From assembly GCF_002078875.1 (NCBI RefSeq), contig NC_034414.1, forward strand, positions 7,859,993 to 7,923,992: a DNA stretch of 64,000 nucleotides. Reading direction: 5' to 3'. The DNA is from Numida meleagris. Its lineage: Eukaryota > Chordata > Aves > Galliformes > Numididae. The notes beneath the pieces were generated by a model. The model was given only the letters and a program-made list of their open reading frames with translations, ran no database searches and had not been told where the DNA came from. Position 1 is the first letter of the stretch. Each line of letters starts with the position of its first letter. Below, piece after piece: positions 46,101 to 58,435 of this stretch. The position numbers were made by a program, and so were the translations under genes.

Positions 46101-49100
46101 GAAACTGTACCAGACCTTGGGAATTTTATGTTAATTAAGAAATGCTGATTAATAGAGAATGGTAAGTTTTAATAAGCCAGCAATAAAAGAGCAATTGCAT
46201 TTAAATAACAGGCGTGTCTTGATTCCCTGGAACAAATCTTGTGATTTTTAATCAGGGGAATTCACCTAATGGAATTTTTTTCCTGACTTAAGCCAGAGTA
46301 ACTTTTCTGTTGGTGTTACTGACTGTGGTTTAAATCCCTGTTTCTGAGGTCGGTTTGTGTAACTGGGCCATTGGTAAAGAGCAGCAGAAGTTATAGTATC
46401 AATACCAAAACTACTGGGTGAGGTCGTGTCATACTAGAGGACAGAACAGATGACTGCAGAACTTCTTGGCCTTATGTTTTAAGGTACTTGGAAAAGACCC
46501 AGCAACACAAGATAGTTGAGCTTATTTCCTGAAAGTGCTCAGAAAGATAGTTATGGGTCTGCTAGGAAAGGGAATACTACAGGGGCTGGGACTGTGCTGC
46601 TCCAGCAAGATCATTCTCTTCCTCACATCAAGGTGCAACTGCACTGAGTTTCTTCCTCCTTCCAGTAGTACAACCACATATACTCTCCGTAACCACAAAG
46701 TGATGGAGAGCCCTGGATCTTTTCTGCTATTGAGTGCACAGAGCAAGTAGGATATTCTGAAGTTTGATGGAGGTTTTCTTGTAGATATATCCCCTAGAGG
46801 AGGCAGACCTAACCGAGAGAAACTTGCCCATCATTATCTTATACTAACATTGTGTTCTGCATCCTGGTGTATCATATAGTACTTTGCAGATTACATAAAG
46901 GAGCTCTGTTCAGTGAGGGAACACTGTAATTGTAAAACGAAAATCCAGACAGTTTTGGTAATCCAACCTCAAAAATTACAGGCATAGAAAATCTACCATG
47001 ACTAATGAGGAATTAAAAGCAAGGTCTTGTTATCAGCCACAGAATACCAGAAATTAACTTTCAAAACTTTCAGCTGAGAAACATATATGTTTCTGAAAAG
47101 TAGTGTAACTGTTCAAAACATTTGTAGTTAATATTTGCTTACTACCAACTTGATAACTTCCCACAGTGACTGGGAAGTACATACTGTAGCAAATCCAGTG
47201 CCAGACTGTTTTTCTTGCATGGGAGGACAACATCTCTCCAAGAAAGAAAAATATCTGAATCTGGACACAGAGCTCTGGCTAAATGAAGTTGAGTCTGATA
47301 CGTGCCTTAAATTTCTTTGCTTTGATGCAAGCCCTAATGTCACCACTTAGTCAATGAGAAGACCAGTTAGGGATTTATCAAGACTAACTGCGGCAGGCAA
47401 AGCTAAAGGCATATCTTGATTAAGTGCTCTAAGAAACTGGAATTAAACTGTGGGACTGCAGTGTCTGAGAAGTAGTGGTCTACACGCAAGTTTTCATTTC
47501 ACAGCCCCTTGAACTATGCCCCTTTCAAAAATCTGACCTTTTCCTTCCAGCTCTTCTCTTCATGCTACAAGTAAAGCCATGGAACCTGCCAAAGTAGAAA
47601 ACTAACTTATTAGTCACAGGACAGTTGGTAGCACACAGAGCATACTTCTGATTAATTTATCAGTCTAGGTTATTTTATGGCCAGCTGGCCCACCCTCATT
47701 GTGTTACATGAGCATGTTAAAAACTATGAAGAGTTCGCACAAAGATACATTTCTCTTCCTTCCTGTTACCCTCTGTTTTAATTCTAAGTTTATTTCTTTT
47801 GAGATAGATGGTAGCGTTGTGGGAAGGCTCCAAGTATTGCTATGCCTGCTTCTCGTGTGCATTAAGAGTCCATACGGTGACACGAAAAAATTTAGTTTTA
47901 AGTATGACTCAGTCCTCCATTTCTGTGAGGATCAGAGAGGCATGGGCAGTTACTTGTGTATTGGATGGTTTTTTTTTTTTGTTTTGTTTTTATTTTTATT
48001 TTTTTAATTATTCCTTTACAATTGCATAAATACAGTTTGTACTGCTTAAATTTTGACAAGCTACTCTCAGTCATGGCTCAGATTACTCTCTTCACAATCT
48101 ACATTTAAGAAGTTCATTTAGGCTTGGTATTGCTCTGCTAAGAGACAACATAGTGACTCAACTAGAAGTACTGAGAGGGACTCTGACCAATTCAATCTTC
48201 ACATATGGGAAATAATAACATTTTCTAGATAGCAAAATTATGGGGAAGGCCACCTAATACTGCATTTTTTGGCTCCTCTATTGAAAATGTAGCAATAAAT
48301 GCATTTTCCAGCAAACTGAATCAAGACTAAGACTCTCAATGCGCTCAAATTTTGCGTTTCTTCTTTTTTTTGTTCTCTTTTAGTTTACAAACCAAGCAAA
48401 TAATCAATATTAGTTAGAATACTTTAACAGTCTGCCATATAAGGCAGCACTGTTGCTTATTTATTTAGCCAGTGCATTCATGGGTATCTCTTTCTGTAGC
48501 ATTATCTCATGAAAAATACACATGCAAGTCTAGTACAAACCATAAAAAATGTATTGTAGACTTCAGCTAATCTGGTATCTTTCATTTGTAAGGCGGATTT
48601 GGGTGGAGGCCAAGTTAATTAAAACCAAAATAGAAGTGTGCTCTATTCATATGAGTCATATACCTCTGACTCTATTGTGAGTCAGTGCAGCTAATGGGTT
48701 AATTTGTCCTGATAACACAGGAAAAATGAAGCTAGAGGTTATGACACTGTTTGAACTGAGTGCAGCTTTCAGACAGTAGTTGTAGAAGGTTTTCATGCAA
48801 TTAAGAATGAAGGTCTGAACTGATGATGTTCTTTCTATCCATTCAAGTGCCACTGGAAACAGTTCAGAAAGATCTGTAGGTACAGAAGGCTTAGAAATCC
48901 AGGACTGACACCTTCAGTACTCTGTAATTGTAACAATGTACCTTTTCAAGTGTTTGAGTTACTACCATGTAGAGGGAAGTCAAAATGACACATAGGGAGT
49001 TGAAAGGCTGGCCATTTCCTTGTAGCTGACGGCCTTGCAGCGTTTCAATGGGCAAAATTATTCCTCCACCGATCTAACTAACCCACACATTTATTTACTT

Positions 49101-52100
49101 CAGCGGCTTGATGCTGAGCTCCTAGAATCTTTATCAGAGGCAGTGTGGGAATCTTTTAGACTAACAGCCTTTGCAACTCCTCTGTTCCCTTTTTCCCTAC
49201 GGACCGGCATTCCACACAACCCACATTAGTAACTTTTTAGCTCCCTGTTTTACATCACAACATAAAGGCACAGATAGGATACTGTAAGGGGAGCCTGATT
49301 CCTAAACCATACCTATCATGACCTTCTTTATAAAGTTCAATTACAGCTTTTCTTCTCCCACATTCCTGCAAGAACTGTGGGCCTTCCAAGATGAGGGCTG
49401 TACCACAGCATGCATTCGCAGAACTGCTAGTGCAACAGATCCTGTAGGCATGGTTATAAAACAAACACCTGAGTTATATTTACCTAGAACTTAGGGCCAA
49501 GGTTGAAAGCAGACAGCAGAATTCTGCTACTCTACAATTGATTTAGGTGTCTGATATTTAAGGGCCTCACAAGAGAAGATATATATTATCTTGCTTTTTC
49601 AAGCCTCGCGCAGGTTAAACTCCCGATGAATACAAGAGTGGACAAGAAGCATGTACATTCTTAGAGGTAACTTACAAAGCGGCTATTAGAGATCATTTGA
49701 GGAAAGCAGTCGTTAAAGGTAATGGTTCTGTGGCTGTAATTACATAGGATTGTGCCAGGCTGTGAAGACAGTACAACTCAGACCTCAGTGTAAATTAGAC
49801 TGGAGCTTCCCACAGTTATATGGATTTTTATCCATTTCCAGGCCAGATAGATTCAAAGAAGCCACAAGGACTTCTTTCCACATACTTAAGGTTAATTCAC
49901 TATTTTCCTGAACTGGGGCTACAGTCCTCTTAACCGTGCAAATTTCAGACTGCGCAAAGGAATATATGTATTTCCCTATTACCTAGATATTGCCACCCAG
50001 TAAGAAAAAAAGTTACGTAAAAAACATGCAAACAAAAACTCCTGGTCACAGCAATTTCCCCTTACCCCACCCCTTGTATGTAATTTAATAGTCCTCAACT
50101 GTTCAACTAATATAACAGTTATAAATTTGGCATGTGATCCAATGCACTAATCATTCAGAGACATAACTACAGTCAGCAGCATTCCTTCCTCCCAGCATCA
50201 AAAGTCCTAAGCAATGAATGGTACTGATTAGTCACAGATAAAAGACCTCAGAGCCCCAGCATGCTGGTTTTGTACTAATTTTCGCCAAATTGGAACACCG
50301 CAGACACCCAGGAGAGGGAGAAATAGTTAAAGGATATTTTCAGGCTTATACCCTACAAAACTAAACCCAACCAAGCAGAAAAGTGTCTGTGCAGTTTATC
50401 ACAACATGAAGATCTCAGAAAGGAAGCAGAAGATGCTCTTCATTTCCTTCCCCAGTCCACGAGAGGGGCATGACCACAGGCAGACTTTCAGCTCCTCACA
50501 CAGAACAGAGGCACCAACGCTGCAATCCTGGAAAATCCGTTCAGACACCACCTTCCCCAAAGGCATCTAAATTTCACCATTGATTTTCATTTCAAAATTC
50601 CCTAGCATTCATGCCTGCACATGTTCAGAGCTGACCAAACCGCAATGGGACTGAGTAGTTCTCGTTTTAATTTGACTGGAATCCAAAAATGAGATGTAAC
50701 ACTCCATACAATACTTGCACTCAGAGAAGACCCAAGAAATCTCAACTGACTGGACAGACAAAATGCAGTCATGTCTGCTGATTTCACTAAGCACAGCTTG
50801 GAGACGAGGTTGCGTTCACCTTCCCATCTGAGCTCACCTAATGGCTAGAGCATGGGTGGAAAGCAGGAGATGAAGCTATCTGCTTTGGTGAGGAAATTTA
50901 AACCTAATTCAGGCTGTGAGGCTGTGTATGGTAGGAAAATCTTCTCTTGGGGTTGTTTTGCTCAGAAAGTCTTAGAAAAGGGGAGCGAAGGCATGACCAA
51001 AGATCAGCAGTAATATTCCACTGAAACAGGTAATGTTAGTTCTAGTCCCCCTTCAGAATGTTTCAGCATTCTAGAACCCTTTGATAGACTAAAATACAGG
51101 AGGCCCAGAAGATATATTCTTCCCCTAAATCCTCCACCATTTGAATATAAGCATCAATCATGCTCCCTCTTCTACTTTCTCCGTCTTTCAGTTAATGTGA
51201 AATTGCTTTATATACAGAGGTGCATCTTCAGCTTGAAAGCAGACAGTGCACGGCCAACAGGGTGAAAAAATGCTCATTTCCTTAAATTAACAAAGCAGTC
51301 TTCAAAGGAGGAATAGAAATAACTCCCAATGGTGCAGAAAGGCACTAAACTCCATGTCTTTCACTTTCTGGGTGAATACCAGTGAAGTAACGGCGGTGGC
51401 TAGACTCTCTCTTTTTTTTGTTGTACTACAATGCTCAACTGCAAGCCTATTTGCTCTTTAGGGCGAAACCCATAAAATTCAGGACAAAATTTGGGACAAA
51501 AGCCATCAGGGCAAATGGCGGGGCCTAGCACTGTGTATTCAAAGCAGATACACTTCTTTCCAGCTCTGAGTATCAGGGCTGGGATTGAAGAATGGAATTA
51601 AAACTCACCCTGTCCTTAGTGTTCCCTGTTGATTAGCCAGGTCATTTTGGTAGTTTCAGGTTTACAAGCAGACTAAAGATCAAACAACTGCTTCTGGATT
51701 CATTCCAGTAATTCAGTGGCTAAAAACATTCACCTGTGGCACCTTACATGCCTACATTTTTGACTGGTTCCAAGTTCTGCACTAAAGCTCCTGCATCAAA
51801 GGACCACAACAAAAATATGTTCATAAAAAAACAGTGTCAAAAGCTTCTTAAATGCAGTTATTTTCTGAAATACACAAGTTAATTTTGACTATTTTAACAT
51901 TCCATTAACATTTTGTTCAATTTTAAATCAGTAAATTTACCTCGCAAAAAAACTGCACTATGGCCAGCTGCAAAACCCCACCTAAAGAGCTCAACACAGC
52001 AACATCAAAGCAAAGGCATACTTTGCTGTTTTGAGTCAAATATGGCATTTTCCTGACCTGCTGCCGTTAATCAGTTCAAGCATATGTTTACATGGCTGTT

Positions 52101-55100
52101 TTTGCCAACCCACTTTCAGCTGTCACCAGCCTCCACAGAAAATAATAATAAACACTGAGTACACCCACAGGGATGTAACTGAGAATAGGTTGGATGCACA
52201 GAGAGGACTGGAAGCTATAAGAACATAAAACCATAGAGCCTTTCTGATTTTTTCTTCATACATGTCAAATATTTCAGCCCCAAAATAACATACAGTGTTG
52301 ATTTTCAGGTGATATTTTATTGTGCATGATAACAAAGGTTTCAGAAAAAAGCCACAGGAAATATGAGCAGTGGAGTGTTGCTTACTTACAGAGTACATAA
52401 AACATATTCTGTGAAAGCTACTAACTTCTGATGAAGGCAACACATTAATTTAAACTAAGCATCATTGGGAGATACCTTGCAAAGCAAATCTTGCAAATAT
52501 TTTTTTTTTTCTTGTATTTGCACTTAAAATTTAGAAACTTGTATTTAAATGACAGTAACATTGTTGCAAAGTGTGTAGCATTAAACTATTATACAGGAAA
52601 ATATCTCATTATTACTAAAAGAAATAGGCACACAGAAAATATCATCAGAATACAAAACATTATCCCTAGAAATGTCAAATGACTCAAAAGCTCTTTGGAA
52701 AATCTGTAGGTGTTGAGGTATACGTTACTTTTGTAATTTTGGTGCCACTATTTTCATTTTTCCTGTGATACAATTTTTTAAAAAAAAGATACATAAAACT
52801 AATCACAACTTTCTAAAAAGGACTCATTCTGCCTTTATTTGGCCATCAACTGTAAAGAGAAAATCCACACTTCTCATATCAATATGTTAAAACTCTAGTA
52901 GGTAACAGTGCAGAAAATCCTGCAAGAGGTCTTCAAGGCACTGTTCTCTTTCTCAGAGCTTAACGTGCACACAGGCCATGCACGATGGCTGATTTATAAG
53001 ACAAGAACAACAGAAACTAGACCTAAAGCTAAAATACAGTGTATTAAATATCATATTTATCTTTCTCTAATGAAATAAACTGCATCATTTCTAAAAGCCA
53101 TTCTGCTTTATATTATGGGCTGCAGAAAGGTGTTTGCAAAATTAAACAGATACAAATTTTAAAACATACTTTATGAAAATGACTAAGAACTAGGGTCAAC
53201 CAAGTAGCACTTAGGTCAGTCAATATAGTTTGCATGAATGTAAACCATTCCCAAATACTGTAACCCCCTGAATAAACAGAAAAGACCAAATGCTCTGTTG
53301 ATCTAATGCCACTGATTTATGTGCCAACAAGCAAGTTGGTCCACTGTCAACACAGAGTAAACCTATCATGAGCCTGACGAGGTGAAATTATCAGGTGAAA
53401 TTACACAAGGATTCCTTTGATACCTTTTTTTCTGGGGGCTCTTCTTGATGGCAACTAAATGCCAGTCAGCTTCGAAAGAAACCTGGAAGGTGCTGACCAC
53501 AAAACGGTAGGATTTTAGATAATCATTTTAATGACAACTTTTTGACATACTCTAAGAATCTGTAGCTTCTTTTTGAAAAAGAAAAAAAAAACACCAAAAA
53601 AACAGTTTTGTGTGGTTGACAGAATCCACTGATAGGGAGGGAATGCCCACTTCCAACCACAAAACAAACCTGGCTGTGATGGCAAATAGATGAATTTCAA
53701 GTTCCTTCGGCAGTTTCATGATGCCCCAGCAACAGAAGTATTTACTGTCTTTTTGTTCCTCAAGGCAGGCTAACATCTTGCGGTTTCCAGTGGGCTCAGC
53801 TGCCTGCAGGCCTTCATGTGACAGAGCACAACACTCAAACACGCTGGTCTGCCAGAGGACACCTGGAAACCACCGTGAGCTCTTAAGGCAGTGGCCTGGG
53901 ATTAGAAACCCAGCCAAAGTGCCAGACAGCATCCTCAAGATTACAGGCTCCCTCTGCAGTCATCAGTGAAACAGGCCTCCCCAGGCGACTGTTGGTATCT
54001 TACTTACATTGGCTAAATCTACTGATTTGGATCTATTTAAACAAATTTTAAACTAATCATAAATAAAACTGGGACTGACCTAAAACTTAAACAACTTCTA
54101 TCCTAACATAAACCGAGGGAAATTCTGTATCCATTTGTACATTGACATACACTGCTGTGTAATGAGAATAAAAGCATCATAGATGTCAGCAGAATACAGC
54201 CCAACTAATTTAACATTTTACTTCCCCGCAGGAAGGTGCTGGCCTACACCAATTGTTGAAGAGCCAACTATCTACAGTAGTACTCTATATTTCTATAATA
54301 TTCTGTATCAAAGCAATAAATATTAGATATAATCTGTATATTAAATTCATATTTATCTGATAGCTTTTTAAATCTACATTGTTATATCTATGCAGTGACC
54401 CACTCCTACCCGGCAGCATACACTCTTTGTGTGAACGTGTTAAAATTTTCACATGGGTTTATATTTACATAGGACTCTCTTGGTTATATAGCAATTTAAA
54501 CTTACATAAATTCTTAACATAGGACGGGAATTTGTGCAGAGGTTGGATGTTGTTAAATGTTTCTATGGTTCTGCATAACATAATTTCAGCATGAGGATTT
54601 CACAATTCTATCTCAGTTTTATGTTATTATTATTATTACTATTTTTAAGTTGGAAAATACAGGTAGAATAGACTTCAAAATCTCCAATAAAGTTATACCA
54701 ATATAGCACAGGAATACGTATTTTCAAGTTCAAGCAAAAAGTTTCATGGTTCCTAACCTTTTTGCTCTACATACATAAATCTCCTCTTTACAGAAAGTGC
54801 ACTCCTGAAAACAAGGACAATCAAAACATTATGGCACTGCTGAGATGAGAAAGAGTGTTTCAACTGAACAGGATCTGCAGAAAAAACATCATACATTGGT
54901 TAATGAACTATTAAAATTACTATTATCTAGTTCTGCAAATGGAAAACTTACGTGCTAAATAGTAAATTATGTTGAAATTGCTGCTGGTTTATACATGAGA
55001 AGCCCCATCTCATTTTCCTCCAAAAAAATGCTTGGTTATTTCCTATTGTTTAGCTTCTCAGAAAGATCAGAAATATTAAAGATATAACGAAAATGTTCAT

Positions 55101-56248
55101 TTTCACAGAGGTAAAAACATCCAGTAATTAACCTCGTGGAAAATGCAAATAACTGTTATTTTCTGTAATTCTAACTTCAGAAACTCAGTTAAAAAACATA
55201 GAGGTAACCAAATGTTTTGATGAAGACATTTAGAACACAATTTCTGAGTTTGGAGAATATCCAGGTATTATCCTTTGAACCAAATACTGACTTCCCTTTG
55301 CAAAAGCTGATATTTACTTACTGAGGTTTATTTATTTGCAGAATAACTTCTGTGGCCCTCCAGCACAAGTCAATATCATCTTGCTATTTAGCATTAGTTA
55401 TTGTTCACCGAAGGCAGAATGCAGTTGTTGTCTTCCCTTTAAGCTAATGTTGCACTGGAAAGCACTAACTAAAAAAAAAAAGCCCTGAAAATTGAAAAAA
55501 ATGTTATGCTTTATATAGTAATTAACATACAGCCGTTACTAACTGTAGTTGCCAGTACTGCATTTCTTCAGATGAACAGTCTCAAGAGCTGATAGACTGC
55601 CTGCCCTTTCACCTACAGCAGTTCTACTATAACTGGATGACATTCAAAGTCTCCTTTCTACACTAAACAAATTTCCAATAATTTTTGCCTCAGGATTTTT
55701 TTTCCTTATTGTGTAACCCAGTAACCCAAGAAGCCGCGGTGCGCTGGAACACTTCTCTTAAGACAGTAGCTAGAACTGACATGAAGACGTCTAATACATG
55801 ATTAGTTTCCTTCTCAGCTTATATCAGTGCAGTTTTTGACGATTTATACTTGTGTCAGGCAGCCTCTAGAGCTTCTTCATGGAAACATAACTGATGCTTG
55901 ACAGCAGTCTACGGAAAGAATCAATTCTCATTTCTCTTTCCTGTCTTTGATAAAAATGAAAAAAAAAACTGATAACAGCTTATCGTTGGCCATGATTAAA
56001 AAAAAAGCATTATTTACAGACACATAAAATGACCAAACAACCTTACACTGCAGCAGAGTCATTGCAGATGTGAGTAGTTTTGATCTACAATGGTTGTTCC
56101 AAAAGTAATGCCTCCTATTTTATTATGCTCACCCACGACGTCAGAGGTGGATGCTGGCGGTGTGGCAGTAGACATTGAACCTTCCCACCAATATTCCATC
56201 ATATTTTGTTGTGTGTGACAGGTGGCAGCAGAGGGACAGTCTGACAAA

Positions 56249-57125
56249 ATGGCGTCTGACATGGAAGTGTGGATGAAGCAAAGGGGGGGAACTGAATTAT
56301 TCCATGTGGAAAAAATGGTACCCACTGACACCCATTGATGCTTGCATCTCAATCCGCTTATCCACAAGAGGCAGCAGATTGTGACCAGGGAACCGTGTAC
56401 GGAGCTGAATACTGGTTTCAACGCATTCAAAATGATGATGGCAACACTGGAGTATCACCGAGCTTGTGCCAGCTAGGTCCCATGAATGCTCACAGAAGAA
56501 CAGAAAGACCATTGTATGCAGCTTCATCAGGACCTAGTGAACCAATACGAGGCTGAAGGTAACAGTTTCCTGGATTGCATCATTACCTATGACAAGATTA
56601 GGGGTCACCACTATGAGCCAGAGTCAAAACAGCAGTCCATGAAGTAGCAACATGTGAATTCCCCATCAATGAAAAAGTCCACATGAGTCAAGTGATGTGC
56701 ACTGTCTTTTGGGATAGGAAAGAGGTGAGTCTTCCAGATTTCCTGGAACCCGAACAAACAGTCAACTCTGACAGCTACATTACAACACCGACTAAGCTGA
56801 AGGCTCTAACATCCAGGGTCAGGCCAGAGAAGATGGCAATCTCTCTTGCAACACGATAATGCTAGGCACCATACCAGTTTGAAGACTGTGGAGCACATTG
56901 CCAATATTGACTGGACCGTCCTACCTCACCCACCATATAGTCCAGATTTGGTGCATTCTGACTTCCATCTGTTCAAGACGATCAAAGATGGATTGCATGT
57001 CACATTTTCTTAGCAATGACACCATCATACCAGCTGTGATACAGTGGGTCAACTCCACTGGTGCAGAATTTTTACAAGCACAGCATGCAGGCTCTCATTC
57101 ATTGCAGGTAAAAATGCATAGTTAA
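56249..57125 (+). pseudogene. Mariner transposase, degenerate
   Basis: Plus-strand remnant of a Tc1/mariner transposase. It starts at an ATG (MASDMEVWMKQR) matching the start in the deleted copy at 7234-7691. The N-terminal helix-turn-helix region is broken by stops and frameshifts. The catalytic core is still readable: the first Asp in ITYDKIRGHHYEPESK (codon 56591-56593, in place of the usual GDE context), the second in LQHDNARHHTS (codon 56855-56857), and the third in YSPDLVHSDFHLF (codon 56960-56962). Exactly 34 residues separate the last two, the D34D signature of mariner. Stops after QQSMK and HVTFS show it is dead. Confidence 0.9.
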
Positions 57126-57190
57126 TGGTGATGACTATGTTGAAAAATAGTGTTTTGTAGCTGAGAATTTTCTCTATCGAATAGTGTTAT

Positions 57191-57294
57191 GGATGCCTAT
57201 CTGTCCAACCTATTGTAGGGTACCTGTTTTAGCAGCGAGGTTGGATTCGATGATCTCTTGAGGTCCCTTCCAACCACTGAGATTCTGTGATTCT
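57191..57294 (+). mobile_element. CR1 3' end nested in the mariner
   Basis: A 104-bp CR1 tail containing GGTTGGATTCGATGATCTCT, GAGGTCCCTTCCAACCACTG and a terminal GATTCTGTGATTCT repeat. It interrupts the mariner sequence ATAGTGTTATTGTGCTC, which is continuous in the copy at 7234-7691. The flanks duplicate GTTAT (57186-57190 and 57295-57299), consistent with a short target-site duplication. The insertion therefore post-dates the mariner insertion. Confidence 0.95.
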
Positions 57295-57370
57295 GTTATT
57301 GTGCTCTTTGTATTGGTTGTAGTTTCCATGGAAATAAATAGGAGGTATTACTTTCAGAGCAACCCACGTA

Positions 57371-57990
57371 AAAGCAGTGCTTTTGTAGCTGAAAGGCAAG
57401 AGGAATGTTTCTGGAAAATAAGTATTATTTTTTATGGTGGACATTATGCAACAAAATTCATTCACCATAAAATCAAAGGGATAGATTCTAAATTCTATTT
57501 AGTAATAAATCTAAACTTATAACCTGGCAATTCTATGTTCCATCTATTAAAAGTTGGAAAAAGAAAAATAAGCCAACTTTCTAATACTATGCTAATAATA
57601 AAAATACTACAGGTGTGCTTTCCTGAAAATGTGTACTTGGGGGAAAAAACAACAACAACAACAAAAGATCTCCTTCATGAACAAAACTAAGCTGCAACGT
57701 GCACTTAGGTGGAATGCTCACTACTAAGTACTTATAGAAGAGTATCACATTATAATAAGACTGAAGAAAAAAATAGCCACTTCAGTTTGTACCCATAAAA
57801 TTCAAGCCTAACTGCACTGAAAATACAAATTAATCAGGTTAAGTGCTTGAGAAAGTCTATTCTTTTCAGCTCTGATGTGAAGAAGAGTATTTCACTGTTT
57901 CTCCATATGCACATTTCTTAGAATTTGAATGCAATCATTTTATCCTGGACAGCAAAGTATTCTTCCTCTCCCCAGATTAGGAAAGATATA
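57371..57990. other. Sequence between the mariner and the PARVA 3' end
   Basis: AT-rich, with a CAA-repeat tract at about 57646-57664. It is either distal PARVA 3'UTR or intergenic DNA. No gene is seen. Confidence 0.4.
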
Positions 57991-58358
57991 TTTAATAAAC
58001 ACTGAAGTCAATGCTTAGTGCAGAAACTTCCTATGTTTGGTTTCAACAGCTGAAGTTAATAAATGTTTTTTTTTTTTCATTGCTGCTCCACCTACTACAA
58101 AACTGTAGAGACAGAGTTATTACTGAGACATGGATTCTCCCAGAAGGTATCCAAATACCTTCCCCCAAACTTTTTTCGTAATTTGTATTAGTTTTACATA
58201 GTCCTAGCTTTAAACCCACTATGGAAAAAGTTGTGCAAGAGTAGTCAATTAAAGATTCTTCAGATAAATGGTTTAGCTCCTTCTAGGGTAAAGATGCAGG
58301 GAAAATTGGTGAAAAATGCGCTAGTTATGATGTTTTCTTTATGTTCCAAATGAATTCT
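57991..58358 (-). other. PARVA: PARVA 3'UTR, minimal extent to the first poly(A)-like hexamer
   Basis: Sequence immediately downstream of the PARVA stop on the minus strand. The first poly(A)-like hexamer is the variant ATTAAA (plus-strand TTTAAT at 57991-57996), about 360 nt after the stop. The next canonical AATAAA on the minus strand lies inside the mariner element (plus TTTATT near 56117-56122), and more occur around 55327. The true cleavage site cannot be decided from sequence, and the real UTR may be longer. Confidence 0.35.
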
Positions 58359-58435
58359 TCACTCCACATTCCTGTATTTGGTAAACAAATTATACAGTAC
58401 TCTCAGTGTAGACTTCAAGTCACAGTTTACAATAT
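58359..58435 (-). CDS. PARVA: PARVA terminal coding exon with stop codon
   Basis: A textbook acceptor (a long T/C tract ending in TTTCTAG) precedes this exon. The G left over from the previous exon plus AT completes an Asp codon. The reading frame then runs IVNCDLKSTLRVLYNLF and TKYRNVE, followed by TGA at 58361-58359. This is the extreme C-terminus of alpha-parvin (human ~348-372), the last helix of the second calponin-homology domain. DIVNC and KYRNVE distinguish it from PARVB. The preceding intron is 3450 bp and carries a mariner copy. The 3' untranslated region runs leftwards from 58358. Confidence 0.98.

Larger units (their letters stand above)
32260..56085. other. Intergenic sequence between inferred TEAD1 and PARVA
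   Basis: About 24 kb of mostly unique, AT-rich DNA. It holds simple repeats: a TTTTG tract at 33898-33944, T18 at 36356-36373, AAAC repeats at ~39692-39715, A22 at 40085-40106 and a T-rich tract at 47968-48007. I recognised no coding exon or transposon. Minus-strand AATAAA hexamers occur near 55327 and 52834, so a long PARVA 3'UTR could reach into its right end. Confidence 0.5.
56088..57368 (+). mobile_element. Mariner (Galluhop-type), near full-length, inactive, with nested CR1
   Basis: The element is flanked by TA at 56086-56087 and 57369-57370. The terminal inverted repeats are about 33 bp: the 5' end contains GTAATGCCTCCTATTT, and the 3' end read in reverse contains GTAATACCTCCTATTT. Between them lies a plus-strand transposase remnant. 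Removing the 104-bp CR1 inserted near the 3' end leaves about 1.18 kb, close to the family length. Two internally deleted relatives are in this window. It lies about 1 kb beyond the PARVA stop, in the opposite orientation to PARVA. Confidence 0.95.
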
